This document shows, piece by piece, positions 10,665-21,941 of a stretch of DNA of 64,000 bases. Position numbers and translations under genes: made by a program. How positions within the stretch are numbered: the first letter of the stretch is position 1; every line of letters starts with the position of its first letter. Under the pieces are notes generated by a model. The model ran no database searches and had not been told where the DNA came from. It saw only the letters and a list, made by a program, of their open reading frames with translations. This DNA is from Lucinisca nassula (Eukaryota; Mollusca; Bivalvia; Lucinida; Lucinidae), in the NCBI GenBank assembly GCA_963580285.1, contig OY757011.1, positions 116,121,037 to 116,185,036 of the forward strand. Reading direction: 5' to 3'.

Positions 10665-10957
10665 TATCCCGAGCTTGTGTCCTTTGGTATCCCGATGGAG
10701 ACAGGAAAATATACCTGTATAGTTTTGACCCCATTGAACCCCACTTTCATATAGTAAAACTGGGGTTTACAGGGGTAAACCTTATTTCTGCTCTAAAATA
10801 CAGATTGTGGGTACTCGATGAGGCGGTTCTAACGTGTACCCACAAACTATATTTTGAGCAGAAATAAGAATAAAAAAAAAAAATTGCATCTTAAAATTTT
10901 GTTGTTTTTTTTTCGGCATTAATTTTTACAATGTATTTCTATAGGCATGTTTTCCTA
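10665..10957. mobile_element. MITE family P copy
   Basis: Right end TATAGGCATGTTTTCCTAG, left end diverged. The cassette II hairpin has lost one half-loop (GTACTCGATGAGGCGG). Confidence 0.65.
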
Positions 10958-11118
10958 GTGGTGTAACCCCAGATAACATCCTGCAAGCAGCATCTGATCT
11001 GGACCTTCACTGTTTGCAGAAACCGCAAACAGTTTCTAAATGAATTTCGGAAACAAACTAAACCTGACACCCTTTGATGTTGAAATGGACTGCTGTCAAG
11101 CATAGGGAAGAAGATTTT

Positions 11119-11412
11119 GTTTGAATGATTTGAGGTTTAACATCCCAGTCAACACTATATAGGTTATTTTGGAGACGTTGCTTTTATTTTTGTGAGACTT
11201 TTACTGACACTGAGATTAAATGAGATCTCAAGCCCTGCCGCTCAATGAAACAAATAGGGTTTATAAGTATGGACGGTCTGACTCTCACCACTTTACCTGG
11301 GCAGGCTTTTAGACCCTCTAAGCAGTTTACTAGTACTCATGTGTGGTCAGTTTCAGCTCTGCATGGAAGCATCATACAGCCGAATCTATTTCTTCAAGCC
11401 CTGATGGGCAGG
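11119..11412 (-). mobile_element. SINE family S1 copy
   Basis: Matches S1 over its length; the minus-strand tail is at the TTTGAGGTTTAACATCCC side. Confidence 0.75.
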
Positions 11413-11525
11413 GGGTGGATAGTCCGCTAGAAAAATGTTGAAAATGGGATAAGAGCATCAACGCCATCAGGGGCGAAGCCAGAACCAAGTTATAATTACG
11501 CACAATGTACAGATGGCACTGGGCT

Positions 11526-11592
11526 ACTCTTAAAGGAAAGAATTTGCTCCCCTTGGGAGCAAGAGCAAATTATTTGCTTTAAGAGTCGCCTA
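11526..11592. mobile_element. M5 MITE core fragment
   Basis: Only the central palindrome (CTCTTAAAGGAAAGAATTTG and its arm) remains. Confidence 0.6.
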
Positions 11593-12131
11593 TATATAAC
11601 ATGCAATGGAGAACACTATTATCCAAGTGCTTTCTCTTTATTGCAAGTATTTTACATTACACACATGCGTAATATGCGTAATGGGCGTTAAGCCTTTGCC
11701 CATGTCTTGTCAAATGATTCAACCATCAAAGGAAAGTTTCTTTCAGGTAGAGTGTTCTCCCTTTGAAGTTGGATGAAAAAAAATGGTATTTTCCCTTGAA
11801 ACCCATTATCAGTGTTCTCTCTTTGAAACCCAATGGAAAAAATCATGTGCTAACAGGATTTTCCTTCAAATATGGAATAAAAATGAAAAAATTGACCAGA
11901 CACTCCTCATATGGCAAATGGACTTGTCCAACATACAGCAATGGAAGAGTCCACTAGCATATAATTGGTTAAGAGTACTGTCTATAACATATATGCCACT
12001 TCACAAGAAAACCTGTCTTTGGGTGTGCAACCTGTTAGGATACAAACCAGCTCATTCAGCTGCACAAACTAACAAGAGATTTGACATTATAGATATAGAA
12101 ACTGCAAGTATTGTACTTTTCAAGCAGAACA
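11593..12131. other. Intron with one MITE fragment
   Basis: 11885-11960 is an inverted match to part of the M3-like element at 16541 (GGCAAATGGACTTGTCCAAC). Otherwise nothing was recognised; the overlapping open frames show no coding character. Confidence 0.4.
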
Positions 12132-12358
12132 TCAGGTAAACAAGTCTGTGTAACGAACACCCCTCTAAAACCCACTTTATACAGGGAAATTTGGGGTTTA
12201 GTGTGGGGGGAGGGGGTTACATTATTTTTCTTATTTCAGCTTCAAGACATAGGTTGTGGGTACTCGTTAGAACCGCCTCATTGAGGCGGTTCTAACGAGT
12301 ACCCACAACCTATGTAAGACATACTTGTGGGTACTCGTTAGAACCTCATTGCGGTTCT
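12132..12358. mobile_element. MITE family Q copy, truncated
   Basis: AAACAAGTCTGTGTAACGAA end, then a fully paired cassette II hairpin around 12255-12315. A second partial hairpin arm follows at 12320-12358. Confidence 0.7.
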
Positions 12359-12361
12359 TTT

Positions 12362-12656
12362 GATTTTGTTTGATTTCGGGTTTAACGTCCCCGTCAACAC
12401 TATTTAGGTCATTTTGGAAACATTGCTTCCAATTTTGTGGGACTTTTATCCAACATTGAGATGAAATGACATCTCAAGCCCTGTCACCCAATGAAACCAG
12501 AAGGCTTATATGCATTGGACGATCTGACTCACACCGCTTTGCCTGGGCAGGCTTAGTCCTTCTAAGCTGTTTACCAGTACTCGTGTGTGGTCAGATTCAG
12601 CTCTGCGTGGAAGCATCATGCAGCCCAATCTATTTCTTCAAGCCATGATGGGCGGG
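12362..12656 (-). mobile_element. SINE family S1 copy
   Basis: Full-length S1 match on minus, immediately followed by an S5 copy. Confidence 0.75.
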
Positions 12657-13036
12657 GGCCAATGGATCATTTTGTGTCGTCTCCCAGAGAAAGGGAGAAA
12701 AGAGATAGAAGAGAAAGTAGATGAGATGAAAGTGATGGACAGAGGAGGAGAAAAATGAATGGAAGTGGAGAGACAGAAGAAATAACAAGATTCCACGTTT
12801 ACTCTTAACTGCTGCAAGAACAGGAGATGATTAGTATAAGCGTTTCGCTTGTTTTCAAATCCTGTCATTGTAAATTGTACATATACTATCGAATTGACTT
12901 GTCGAAATGTAATGAATAAATATTGTTTAAACCAAGAACAGCAGGCCTTGTCCAACTGCAAGCCAATATTGGTTGGTTGCCCCAGTGACGAAATATACAC
13001 GTCACCTTTGCCTCACCCAACCACCACTTTGAAGGT
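12657..13036 (-). mobile_element. SINE-like family S5 copy
   Basis: Inverted relative to the copy at 21942-22250; shared segments include TTGGTTGCCCCAGTGACG and the AGAAAGGGAGAAAAGAGATA region. Confidence 0.6.
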
Positions 13037-13169
13037 ATGAAAGAATGCACTGTATCACACAGATGTGTTATCTGGTGTTGATCAGACTGCACATATGCAC
13101 AGGCTGATCTGTGCCTTTGTTGTTTATGAATGACAAAAAACAGATTTTCCCATGACATGGCTCATTTTA

Positions 13170-13410
13170 AGGGGAATGGAAACATCAGGCTGTTTATTTC
13201 GCCATTTTTCAAAGGGAGACAACTCTCGAGACTTCCTATTCACTTTTCTATAAGCCCTGTCCCACTGGAAAAGGGGTCTACTCTTAAAGGAAAGAATTTG
13301 CTCCTCAGGAGCAAATTCTTTCCTTTAAGAGTTGACCCCTATTGTCATAGGAGAGAAAAATACTTTTGCAGGAGTTGTCTTCCCTGAAAGAGAATCCATT
13401 CACCTTAAGA
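13170..13410. mobile_element. MITE family M5 copy
   Basis: Perfect central palindrome AAGAATTTGCTCCTCAGGAG with long arms reaching GGTCTACTCTTAAAGG. Inverted ends are present. Confidence 0.78.
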
Positions 13411-13604
13411 CTTCATCTACTGACATATACATGTATCACATTCTATTCTGCTGTTAAGCTGCTAACTGAAACAAAAGCATTTTTACTATTCTACTGGAAA
13501 TAGGTCATGAATATTGGTGATAGTATTGATATATTTTTCCGTTTTCTCCAAATAAGCATCAAAACTTGTTGTGCATAACTCATGGTAAGAAGTAATTAGA
13601 TTAG

Positions 13605-13800
13605 CGATTATTAATCAAATCAATTTAGCCACACCCATTTCTGACCATCAACCAATCAAAATACTTGATGTAATGTGTTTGTTCAATTCACTAACTGCAT
13701 GACAGACAGAGTAGATCCTGGTCAGATGTCTTATTCACAAGCCATCTGATCTGGATCTACACTGTTTGCAAAGGTATGGGTTGTCATATTGAACTGGATA
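13605..13800. mobile_element. MITE family M2 copy
   Basis: TTTAGCCACACCCATTTCTG segment and cassette I arms; the core is altered to CAGATGTCTTATTCACAAGC. Confidence 0.7.
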
Positions 13801-13835
13801 TCAATTTCCTATTTCTCCATAAAATGGTTGTATTG

Positions 13836-14114
13836 ATTTGAGGTTTAACGTCCCCGTCAACACTGTAAATGCCATTTTGGAGACGTTGCTTCCAATTTTG
13901 TGGGACTTCTACCCGACACTGAGCTGAAATGACATCTCAAGCCCAGTCGCCCAATGAAACCAACAGGGTTTATAAGCATGGACAGACCTACGCTTTGCCT
14001 GGGCAGGTTTAGATCCTCTAAGCTGTTTACCAATACTCATGTGCGGGTCGGTTTCAGCTCTGCATGGAAGCATCATGCAGCCCATCTATTTCTTCAAGCC
14101 CCGAAGGGCAGGGG
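13836..14114 (-). mobile_element. SINE family S1 copy
   Basis: Near full-length S1 with a short internal deletion at the TAAGCATGGACAGACCTACG position. Confidence 0.75.
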
Positions 14115-14124
14115 CCTTCCATGA

Positions 14125-14500
14125 AATGGTATGTTGTGGGTACTTGTTAGAATTGCCTCATTGACACAATTTTAGCAAGCACCCATAACTTAAGTTTCTA
14201 ACAAGATAGATGGAAAATTATCCCTTAAGGGAATGGATACACCTTCAGGGGAGGCAACTCCTGCAAAAGTATTTTTGTCTCCCATATCAATAGAGATCAA
14301 CTCTTAAAGGAAAGAATTTGCTCCTGAGGAGCAAATTCCTTCCTTTAAGAGTAGACCCCATTTCACCGGGACAGAGCTTACAGAAAAGCGAATAGGAAGT
14401 CCTAAAAGTTGTCTCCCTTTGAAAAATGACAGAAAAATCTGCCAGAAGTTCCCATTCCTCTTAAGTTTCTAACAAGATGTAAGGAAAATTATCCCTAAAT
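14125..14500. mobile_element. Cassette II MITE interrupted by an M5 MITE (14224-14464)
   Basis: A weak cassette II hairpin (TGTGGGTACTTGTTAGAATT) ends in CTAACAAGATAGATGGAAAATTATCCC, and the same end sequence reappears after the M5 element at 14460-14495. M5 has the palindrome AAGAATTTGCTCCTGAGGAG. The repeated 35 bp flank is longer than a normal target duplication. Confidence 0.65.
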
Positions 14501-14643
14501 TATCGGCATAATACTCTCCCTTACCAAGAGTTATGGTGTTGACACTTGCCTTGAAATGGTGACAAACAAATATGCACTATATATATATTTAATGAGAAAT
14601 GTTGTGGGTACTTGTCAGAACTGCCTCACGAAGGCAGTTCTCA

Positions 14644-15150
14644 TCACATGAATAAGTCTGTGAAATGAACACCCCCTAAACCCCCACTGTTTTTAGAGAG
14701 AAAATGGGGGTTTATGGTGGTATACATTATTTTTGTAATTTCTGCTCCAAGACATAAGTTGTGGGTGCTCGTTAGAGCCGCCTCAATGAGCCAGCTCTAA
14801 CGAGCACCCACAACCTATGTTTGCAATATAAGTAAGAAACATATCATGGATTTTCATCTGAAAAGTTGCCATTTTGAAGATACAAAAGATTTCACTATGT
14901 CAAACCTCTTTTTTTTTTCTTTTAAGAGAAAATGGGGGTTTATGGGGGTATACATTATTTTTCTTATTTCTGCTCTAAGACATAGGTTGTGTTGCTCCTT
15001 ACAGCAGCCTCAGTGAGGCGGTTCTAACGAGCACCCACAACCTATGTTTGCAATGTAAATAGGAAAAATATCATGGATTTTCACCAGAAAGGTTGCCATT
15101 TTGAAGATATAAAAGATTACACAATGTCAAACGGATGTGTTATTGCATTG
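14644..15150. mobile_element. Two tandem MITE family Q copies
   Basis: Copy 1 at 14644-14905 has a well-paired cassette II hairpin (GTGGGTGCTCGTTAGAGC arm). Copy 2 at 14925-15150 lacks its left end and has one degraded arm (TTACAGCAGCC). Both end in the GATTTTCA...TTGCCATTTTGAAGAT segment. Confidence 0.7.
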
Positions 15151-15251
15151 CTGACAAGTATTCCCAACAAATACTTCAGGAAGAAAAGGAATAAAATGTC
15201 CTCAAACTATCACCAAATTCACGCCTAAGCTGGTGCCCAGCATTTACTTAC

Positions 15252-15412
15252 TGCAATCACTGCTGAACCAGTCCAGGAAGACGGGTTTCTGGGTACCATT
15301 CACACATTTTATGTTGTCTTCATCGAACAAGTTAATTGAGGTGTCGTATCGTAAGGTATAAAGATAGTTTCTGACTTCACAGTTACAAGTAAAATCGTTT
15401 CCTGTAATGTTC
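15252..15412 (-). CDS. LRR C-terminal cap (LRRCT) exon, 161 nt
   Basis: The exon opens with a final partial repeat, (L)NITGNDFTCNC, and runs into a cysteine-capped LRRCT module. The Cys-x-Cys pair in FTCNCEV, a hydrophobic stretch (NYLYTLRY), then CVNG and a final Cys in FSSDC are the four family cysteines. The acceptor is TTTTCAG; the donor GTAAGT leaves one base (phase 1), which is the phase of the cysteine modules that follow. The cap marks the end of the LRR solenoid and points to an extracellular protein. NITGN contains an N-x-T glycosylation sequon. Confidence 0.88.
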
Positions 15413-15664
15413 CTGAAAACAGATAATCTTATCGATGAGCCAGAGAATGACAAAGGGTATAGTAGTTGCAGTTAAGACTGACTAGGCAAAGCTGTCATTT
15501 GCACTTGCTTTTGGAATGTTATATTAACAAACAAGTCACCCGATTCTACACATTCAACTGTGACACAAACAAAGCTGTGGCGTATATGGCCATTTGGTCC
15601 AATTGGTTCACTTGCAGAAAGCCTGCAAAAGGCACTCTACCAAATCTTCTGGTGGACTCAGCTT

Positions 15665-16072
15665 ATTGAGATGTTTTGTGTTTTCTACACCCAGTGTCTT
15701 CTTATAAGGGACCACATTTGGGACTGTTCAAAAGTGGTCTTAAAGACCACTTTTGAACAGTCCCAAAGGTAGGGCTTGAAGAAATAGATGGGCTGCATGA
15801 TGCTTCCATGCAGAGCTGAAACGGACCACACACGAGTACTGGTAAACCGCTTAGATCTAAGCCTGCCCAGGCAAAGTGGTGCAAGTCGGACCATCACTTA
15901 TAAATCCTATTGGTTTCATTGGGCGACAGGGCTTGAGATGTTATTTCATCTCAATGTCGGGTAAAAGTCCCACAAATTTGGAAGCAACGTCTCCAAAATG
16001 ACCTATACAGTGTTGACAGGGACGTTAAACCTCAATCCAACAAACAAAACAAATATAGGAATTTTACTGTAT
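15665..16072. mobile_element. T1 MITE split by an S1 SINE
   Basis: The T1 hairpin (GGGACTGTTCAAAAGTGGTC) lies at 15719-15765 and the T1 right end TAGGAATTTTACTG at 16056-16069, followed by TA. Between them (about 15773-16052) is a plus-strand S1 SINE with a CAAACAAAAC tail. So S1 inserted after T1. Confidence 0.75.
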
Positions 16073-16106
16073 TCGAGCCAAGTTTCACTGAATTTGCAGG
16101 CTTTTG

Positions 16107-16395
16107 TTTGTTTGCTTTTTTGGAGTTAACACCCCAGACTACATTATTTAGGTCATACTGGGCAAGTCAATTTACCTAACCACTCATTTCCTTGGCAGGC
16201 TTATACAGAAGTGGTTAACTAATACAACGCACATTCTTTTACCAGAAAATGACAACTGCCCTTCTTCAGGAGAAGGGAGAGATTAATGACCATAGAAAAA
16301 AATTCATGATCAATCTCCAAGAAAGTAAGCTGCCAATCTGGCAGGAATGTATCCCATGGCTTCTGATCTACAGCCAGATTCAGACATGCATCCAA
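16107..16395 (-). mobile_element. Diverged SINE family S4 copy
   Basis: Follows the order of the S4 copy at 21545 (TTATTTAGGTCATACTGGG, CAACTGCCCTTCTTCAGGAG, AAATTCATGATCAATCTCCAA) with many changes. Confidence 0.5.
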
Positions 16396-16540
16396 CTGCG
16401 ATACCAAGCGGTAATTCATTTTCGCGAGCATTTTTCTTGTCTTTTGTGGGATTTACACTTACATATACTTTTTATTTCTTTATTATTTTTTTTCCTTTTT
16501 TTTGTCAGGCTCAGTTTACAGGAAATCAAGCAGCTTTTCT

Positions 16541-16775
16541 CCCTTTAACCCAATGAATGCTAGTGGACTCTTCTATTGCTATTTGTTGGACAAGTCCATT
16601 TGTCATATAAAGGGTGTCAGGCCTATTTTTTGTTTTTATTCTATTTTTGATGGAAAATTCTGTAAGCAAATAGTGCAGACCCTGATGAGACGCCACATTC
16701 TGCAGTGTCTGATCTTGGCCTGCACTGTTTGCCAAAGTACCCTTTTAGGTGTTTCCAACATGCAATGGGTTAAAT
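16541..16775. mobile_element. M3-like MITE with TTAACCCA ends
   Basis: Ends TTTAACCCAATGAATGC and GCAATGGGTTAAATG. Cassette I core is GACGCCACATTCTGCAGTGTC. The left half differs from the other M3 copies. Confidence 0.7.
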
Positions 16776-16894
16776 GATGCCAGAAAATGTGTCAAATTTT
16801 ACATTCCCTTGGAAATACTTGACACATTTTCCGCAGTATTTTTCCAGGGAGACAGCATATGGGAATCTTCGTTTGCTTTCCTCTGAAAAAGTGT

Positions 16895-17175
16895 TCTACT
16901 CTTAAGGGGAATGGATGCACCTGGGAGATTTTTCCACCATTTTTCAAAGTGAGACAACTTTCGGGACTTCCTGTTTGCTTTTCTATAAACCCTGTCCCAT
17001 GAAAAAAAAAGGTCTACTCTTAAAGGAAAGAATTTGCTCCTCCGGAGCAAATTCTTTCCTTTAAGAGTTGACCCCTATTGACAGAAATAAAAATACTTTT
17101 GAAGGAGTTGCCTCCCCTGACGGTGTATCCATTCCCCTTAAAGGGAAGAAATTGTTGCTATGGAGCAAATTCTTT
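16895..17175. mobile_element. MITE family M5 copy
   Basis: Ends GGGGAATGGATGCACC and GGTGTATCCATTCCCC are inverted; palindrome AAGAATTTGCTCCTCCGGAG. A piece of a second core follows at 17150. Confidence 0.75.
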
Positions 17176-17179
17176 CCTT

Positions 17180-17403
17180 TAACCCATTTGGTACTGGAAA
17201 CCCCAAAAGGAGTAAGTGGCAAACAGTGCAGGCCCAGATAAGATGCCGCAGAAAGCAGCGTCTGATCAGGGCCTGCACTGTCTGCTAACAGTTCAGCCAT
17301 TTTCCAAATAAATTTTAAGGAAAACACAATCCAACACCCCTAAATTTTGAAATGGACTCCTGTTATATATAAGGAGGGAATTCCATTTGGTACAAAAAGG
17401 TTT
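17180..17403. mobile_element. MITE family M3 copy
   Basis: TTTAACCCATTTGGTACTGG and CATTTGGTACAAAAAGG ends; cassette I arms GGCAAACAGTGCAGGCCC / GGGCCTGCACTGTCTGC. Confidence 0.75.
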
Positions 17404-17424
17404 AAAAGTTTTGTGTGTTTGTTT

Positions 17425-17692
17425 GATTTGAGTTTTAATGTCCCCATCAAGACTGTGAAGATCATTTTTGAGATGTTGCTTCCAATTTTGTGGGACTTTT
17501 ACCTGACATTGAGATGAAATGAAATTACCCTGCCGCATAATGAAACCAATAGGGTTTATAAGCATGGACGGTCCGACTCGCACCGCTTTGCATGGGCAGG
17601 CTTAGATCAGTACTCGTGTGCGGGTCAGTTTCAGCTCTGCGTTGAAGCATCATGCAGCCCATCTATTTCTTCAAGCCCCGAAGGGCGGGGGC
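17425..17692 (-). mobile_element. SINE family S1 copy
   Basis: S1 match with an internal deletion around 17605 (GGCTTAGATCAGTACTCG). Confidence 0.75.
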
Positions 17693-17733
17693 CAAAGGTT
17701 TATAAGTAGACCCTTTTTGACAAGAGAGACAAA

Positions 17734-19164
17734 CTAGAAATGTGTCCAAAGTACACAGATGCCCCCGCTTAGCACATTAATCTTTCAGTGGTGCAAATAC
17801 CAATCTGTGCGAGTTTCGGCATTCCACCAATAGTGACCTTGACGTTAAAAGTCGAAATCGCTCGAGATATTGTCATAAGGAACATTTGTGTGAAGTTATT
17901 TTGAAATCTGTGAAGAAATGTAAGCGCTAGAGGGGTGACAAAGTTTTCTAAAAATAGCCACAGTGACCTTGACCTTGAAAGTGGAACTCGCTAGAGATAT
18001 TGTCATAAGGAACATATGTGTGAAGTTATATTGAAATTAGTCAAGAAATGTAAGCGCTAGAGCGAAGACAAAGTTTTTCTAAAAATAGCCACAGTGACCT
18101 TGAACTTGAAAGTCAAAATAGCTTGAGATATTGTCATAAGGAACATTTGTATGAAGTTATATTGAAATTAGTGAAGAAATGTAGGCGCTAGAGCAATGAC
18201 AAAGTTTTTCTAAAAATAGCCACTGTGACCTTAACCTTGAGGTGATGACCTTGAAAGTCGAACTCGCTCAAGATATTGTCATAAGGAACATTTGTGTGAA
18301 CTTATTTTGAAATCAGTGAAGAAATGTAGGCGCTAGAGCAATGACAAAGTTTTTCTAAAAATAACCTCTGTGACCTTGACCTTGAGGCCATGACCTTAAA
18401 AGTCGAACCTGCACGAGATATTTTTATAAGGAACATTTGTGTGAAGTTTATTGAAATTGGTGGTACAAATACCTTAACCAAAGTCTTAAACATTAAAAAT
18501 TTTCTAATTCTATGACCTTGACCTTGAGGTCATGGGTATGGGTGGGGGTATTGCTGAATAAACCATTGGACCTATATGTATCATCATAGTAAATATAAAC
18601 CAAATCCATTGTATGGTTATGAAAATATGAGCTCAAGTTCTACCTGGTACAAATACCTTAACCTGGGTCTTAAACATTAAAAATTTCAAGTCCATGACCT
18701 TGACCTTGAGGTCATGGGTATGGGTGGGGGTATTGCTGAATATAACTTCAGTCCTATATCTATCATCATACCGAATATGAACCAAATTCATTACACGGTT
18801 TGGAAAATATGAGCTCAAGTTCTACCTGGTACAAATACCTTAACCTGGGTCTTAAACGTTAAAAATTTCAAAGTCCACGACCTTGACCTTGAGGTCTAGG
18901 GTATGGGTGGGGGTATTGCTGAATAAAACTTTGGACCTATATCTATTATCATACTAAATATAAACCAAATCTATTGTATGGTTTGGAAAATATGAGCTCA
19001 AGTTCTACCTTGTACAAAAACCTTAACCTGAGTCTAACAGGATTACGTACGTACACACTTTCGTACATTCGGAAACCGTACGCACGTACGCACGTACCCA
19101 CGGACGCACGTACGGAAAACCGAAAAACTATATGCCCCCGGCATCATACGATGCGGGGGCATAA
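17734..19164 (-). mobile_element. Helentron-derived non-autonomous element A1
   Basis: Read on minus, it starts TTATGCCCCCGCATCG near 19164 and ends GCGGGGGCAT, then hairpin TGTGT...ACACA and CTAG (17734-17737) before T. The subterminal repeats ATGCCCCCGC and GCGGGGGCAT are perfect inverted partners. Its first 95 bp (plus coordinates) match 33230-33325 and its last ~690 bp match 47925-48615 almost base for base, so it shares both ends with the autonomous Helentron at 33230-48615. The interior is four ~131-144 bp units marked by TGACAAAGTTTTTCTAAAAA plus longer repeats with TGACCTTGACCTTGAGG. No coding capacity. Confidence 0.85.
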
Positions 19165-19434
19165 AAATATTTTCCAAAGAGTTGTTGCCCTGAAAATGAA
19201 TGAATAATTCCCATAAAGCACTTCTGATGAAAATAAACTTACAAAATAATACTTCCTGTGAAACTGCTAAAAACACCCACTGGAATGCTTGTAAGCTGGT
19301 TGAAACTCAAATCTCTGAAACCAGAAAGGAATAGAGCATGTGTAACTAAGGAAATTTGTTGCCCAATTATGGTACATCACATTTCGAGAGCTTTAGCGAG
19401 CCAAATTCTAAAAATAGTAGGTTTGTTGTACATA
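19165..19434. other. Intron, nothing recognised
   Basis: Spacer between element A1 and the mariner. No repeat or exon was seen. Confidence 0.4.
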
Positions 19435-20788
19435 CGAGGACTGTTCAAATATGAATGCAAGTAGAACGTTTTCTCATGCACTAATGTGAAAATCACCTGG
19501 AAATAAATATCACAGCGTAGAAAAACATTTTACCTATACATCGATACCAAACCTGTTAAAATCCGTCCACTTTAGCCATGTATATCGTTCGATAAACACT
19601 GTCTACTCTTGTATACTAATACAAAACATGGTTGGAAGAAGGTCAGAGTACGCCGTTGAAATAAGGTCCTATATTAAGAATCGTTGTATTCTTGGTATAC
19701 GGTGCAAAGACATTTTTGATGAAACATGTTCAGTTTATGGGCATAATGAAATGTCTTTCCGACAGTTTTTCGTTGGTGTAAGAAATTCAGCTGTGGACTA
19801 GGCTCAACAGAAGATGCACCACATGATCGTCGGCCGAAAAGAGCAACATCTACCAAGATGGTTGCTAGAGTGAAAGAAATAGTTGCTACCAATGCACGAT
19901 ACACCACTAGGCAAATAGCTAGTATGGTTGGCATCTCATTAGGAGCAGCTCATACAATTCTGAAACGCGATTTGAAAATGAGAAAGATCTGTGCTAGATG
20001 GATTCCCCATCTGTTGACAGATGAGCAGAAAAAGACACGCGTTCAGTGCGCCAAGAAGCTGCTTAATAAAAAGTTTCCAAATTACAATGCAATGTCTTTC
20101 GCTAATGTCGTCACAGGTGACGAGACATGGGTTCACTTTTTTTGAGCCAAAACGAAAGATTCAGAACAAAATATGGGCAACAAAGTATTGCAAAAGACCA
20201 TGCACTGCAAAGCGGACCATGAGCGTCAAGAAGGTAATGTATACCATATTCTTTTCAAATCAGGGCCCTGCTGGGCCCTGCTATTCAGGTTGCTGTGCCT
20301 AAAGGCAAATCTGTAAATGCGATGTTTTACAAGAATAAAGTTCTTCGTAAATTGAAGAAATATTTCAAAGAACGAAGACCTGCAACTGGTTTGGCCAATG
20401 TCAGATTGCTACATGACAATGCGTCATCGCACAAGGCGTTCATTGTGCAAGACTATCTGAAGCAGGAAATGGTTGTTGAACTCCCTCACCCCCCGTATTC
20501 CCCTAACCTTGCCCCCGTGTGACTTTTTTTTGTTCCCGCGGCTGAAAAAATACCTTTCTGGTCGAAAACTTTTACAGCGCAAACACCTCGGTTCTGCAAT
20601 ATTCCAGTGCCTTCATAGTATACCTCGAAAAGACTACCAAAATGCATTCAATGATTGGATCAGAAGACTGAAAGTTTGTATATCTGTTAAAGGGGAATAC
20701 ATTGAGGGGTCAAAATAAATTTTTCATCGAAATCTATCACGGAATCATTTTTATGTGCTTAGTTGCATACATATTTGAACAGTCCTTG
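19435..20788 (+). mobile_element. Mariner-type transposon with intact ends
   Basis: 1354 bp between TA dinucleotides (19433-19434, 20789-20790). Terminal inverted repeats of about 30 bp: CGAGGACTGTTCAAATATGA at the left and, on minus from 20788, CAAGGACTGTTCAAATATGT. They differ at a few positions. The interior carries a broken transposase (19629-20718). Inserted in the intron upstream of the LRRCT exon. Confidence 0.9.
19629..20718 (+). pseudogene. Mariner transposase, D,D34D type, frameshifted
   Basis: The N-terminal helix-turn-helix part starts at ATG 19629 (MVGRRSEYAVEIRSYIKN) and includes NEMSFRQFF. The frame breaks near 19790 just before a GLGSTEDAPHDRRPKR segment. The second frame (to 20145) has the helix-turn-helix TTRQIASMVGISLGAAH and the first catalytic Asp in VTGDETWVHFF, then stops. 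A third segment (20295-20522) has the second Asp in LLHDNASSHK. The third Asp (PCDFFLFPRLKKY) is reached only after another one-base shift near 20517. Counting between the second and third Asp gives 34 residues, the mariner signature. At least three frame breaks, so it should be inactive. Confidence 0.88.
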
Positions 20789-20894
20789 TATTTACTATGA
20801 AATTACCAAGAGTGTAAGCATCTTTTCTCTTTCTTTTCTGACTTACTAATGTGGTTCTAAACAAGTTCATCACCTAAACAAGTCTGTGAATTTT

Positions 20895-21107
20895 TTTAAT
20901 TGGGTTTGGCTGTCCTTTTAGTATTATTTCACTTATATCAAGCCAATTAATAATCAGAGATGGGTGAAAACCAGAGTACCCTGAGGAAGACCACCCGACC
21001 TTCCTCTGCAGAGCTTAGCATCTTACATGAGGACAGGCTCTATCAACAGACCTTATGTTTAAGAGTCAGCTCTCTTAACCACGAGGTTATTAAGGCCCTT
21101 TCACCAC
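20895..21107 (-). mobile_element. tRNA-derived SINE family S3 copy
   Basis: Diverged relative of the copy at 44583-44817. On minus it has a tRNA-like head (CTCGTGGTTAAGAGAGC) and the TCAGGGTACTCTGGTTTTC body. Confidence 0.7.
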
Positions 21108-21400
21108 GTGAACAAGTCCGTGAAATGAACCCCCTCCCTAAACCTCACTTTATATTGATAAACCTGGGGTTTACAGGGGTATATATTATTTTTATTATTT
21201 CTGCTCCAAGACATGGGTTGTGGGTACTCGTTAGAACTGCCTTAATGAGGCAGTTCTAACGAGTACCACAACCTATGTTTACAGTATAAATAAGCAAAAT
21301 ATCAGGGGTTTTCCCCAGAAAAGTAGCCATTTTGGAAATGTGAAAAATGCACTATGTCGCATGGGTGTGTTATCTAGGTAATGAATACTTTTGTACAAAA
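21108..21400. mobile_element. MITE family Q copy
   Basis: GAACAAGTCCGTGAAATGAA end and a cassette II hairpin with arm TACTCGTTAGAACTGCCTT. Confidence 0.75.
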
Positions 21401-21544
21401 TCCCACCTTACGAGAGAAAATGATGACAAGGGTACATAGGGCATCATTTTTTTCTTCTTTTTTTTGCTCAAAAACGTAGATTGTGGGTAATTATTAGAAC
21501 CACCTCACTCAGCACCTAGAATCTGAATGTACTGGGAACTGGAA

Positions 21545-21800
21545 CAAGGTCAACTGATTTGGTTTGGAATTTAACTGTCCAATCAACACTATTAAGGTCA
21601 TATATAATAAGCTGGTCAGTTTTAACTAAATACACTTTTCCGGTTCCTGGGTAAGCTGACCACTGCCCTTCTTGAATCGGTGGGAGAGAATGACTGTAGA
21701 AAAGATTCCCAGAAAATATTGCCCACCCTGTAGATATCAAACCTGTGACCTCCTGATCACCACTCAGCCACTTATCTGAGCTACAGAGTCTGCCCCTAGC
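21545..21800 (-). mobile_element. tRNA-derived SINE family S4 copy
   Basis: On minus the head has an A box (GTAGCTCAGATAAGTGG) and a B box (AGGTTTGATATCT); the tail at 21560 is the GTTAAATTCCAAACCAAA side. Confidence 0.7.
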
Positions 21801-21941
21801 AGAAACTCATCCCTATCCTTCTTGAATCCTGATTAATGGAAATAATACATAGGCCTCGCCTACATCCAATCCTTTAATGCATATGTATGTACTCTGTATG
21901 TGCATGAATATATGTTGCCATGAGTCTTGGATCCTTTATTC

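Noticed and set aside
19858..20145. Functional small helix-turn-helix gene
   Set aside because: It is the middle segment of the frameshifted mariner transposase.
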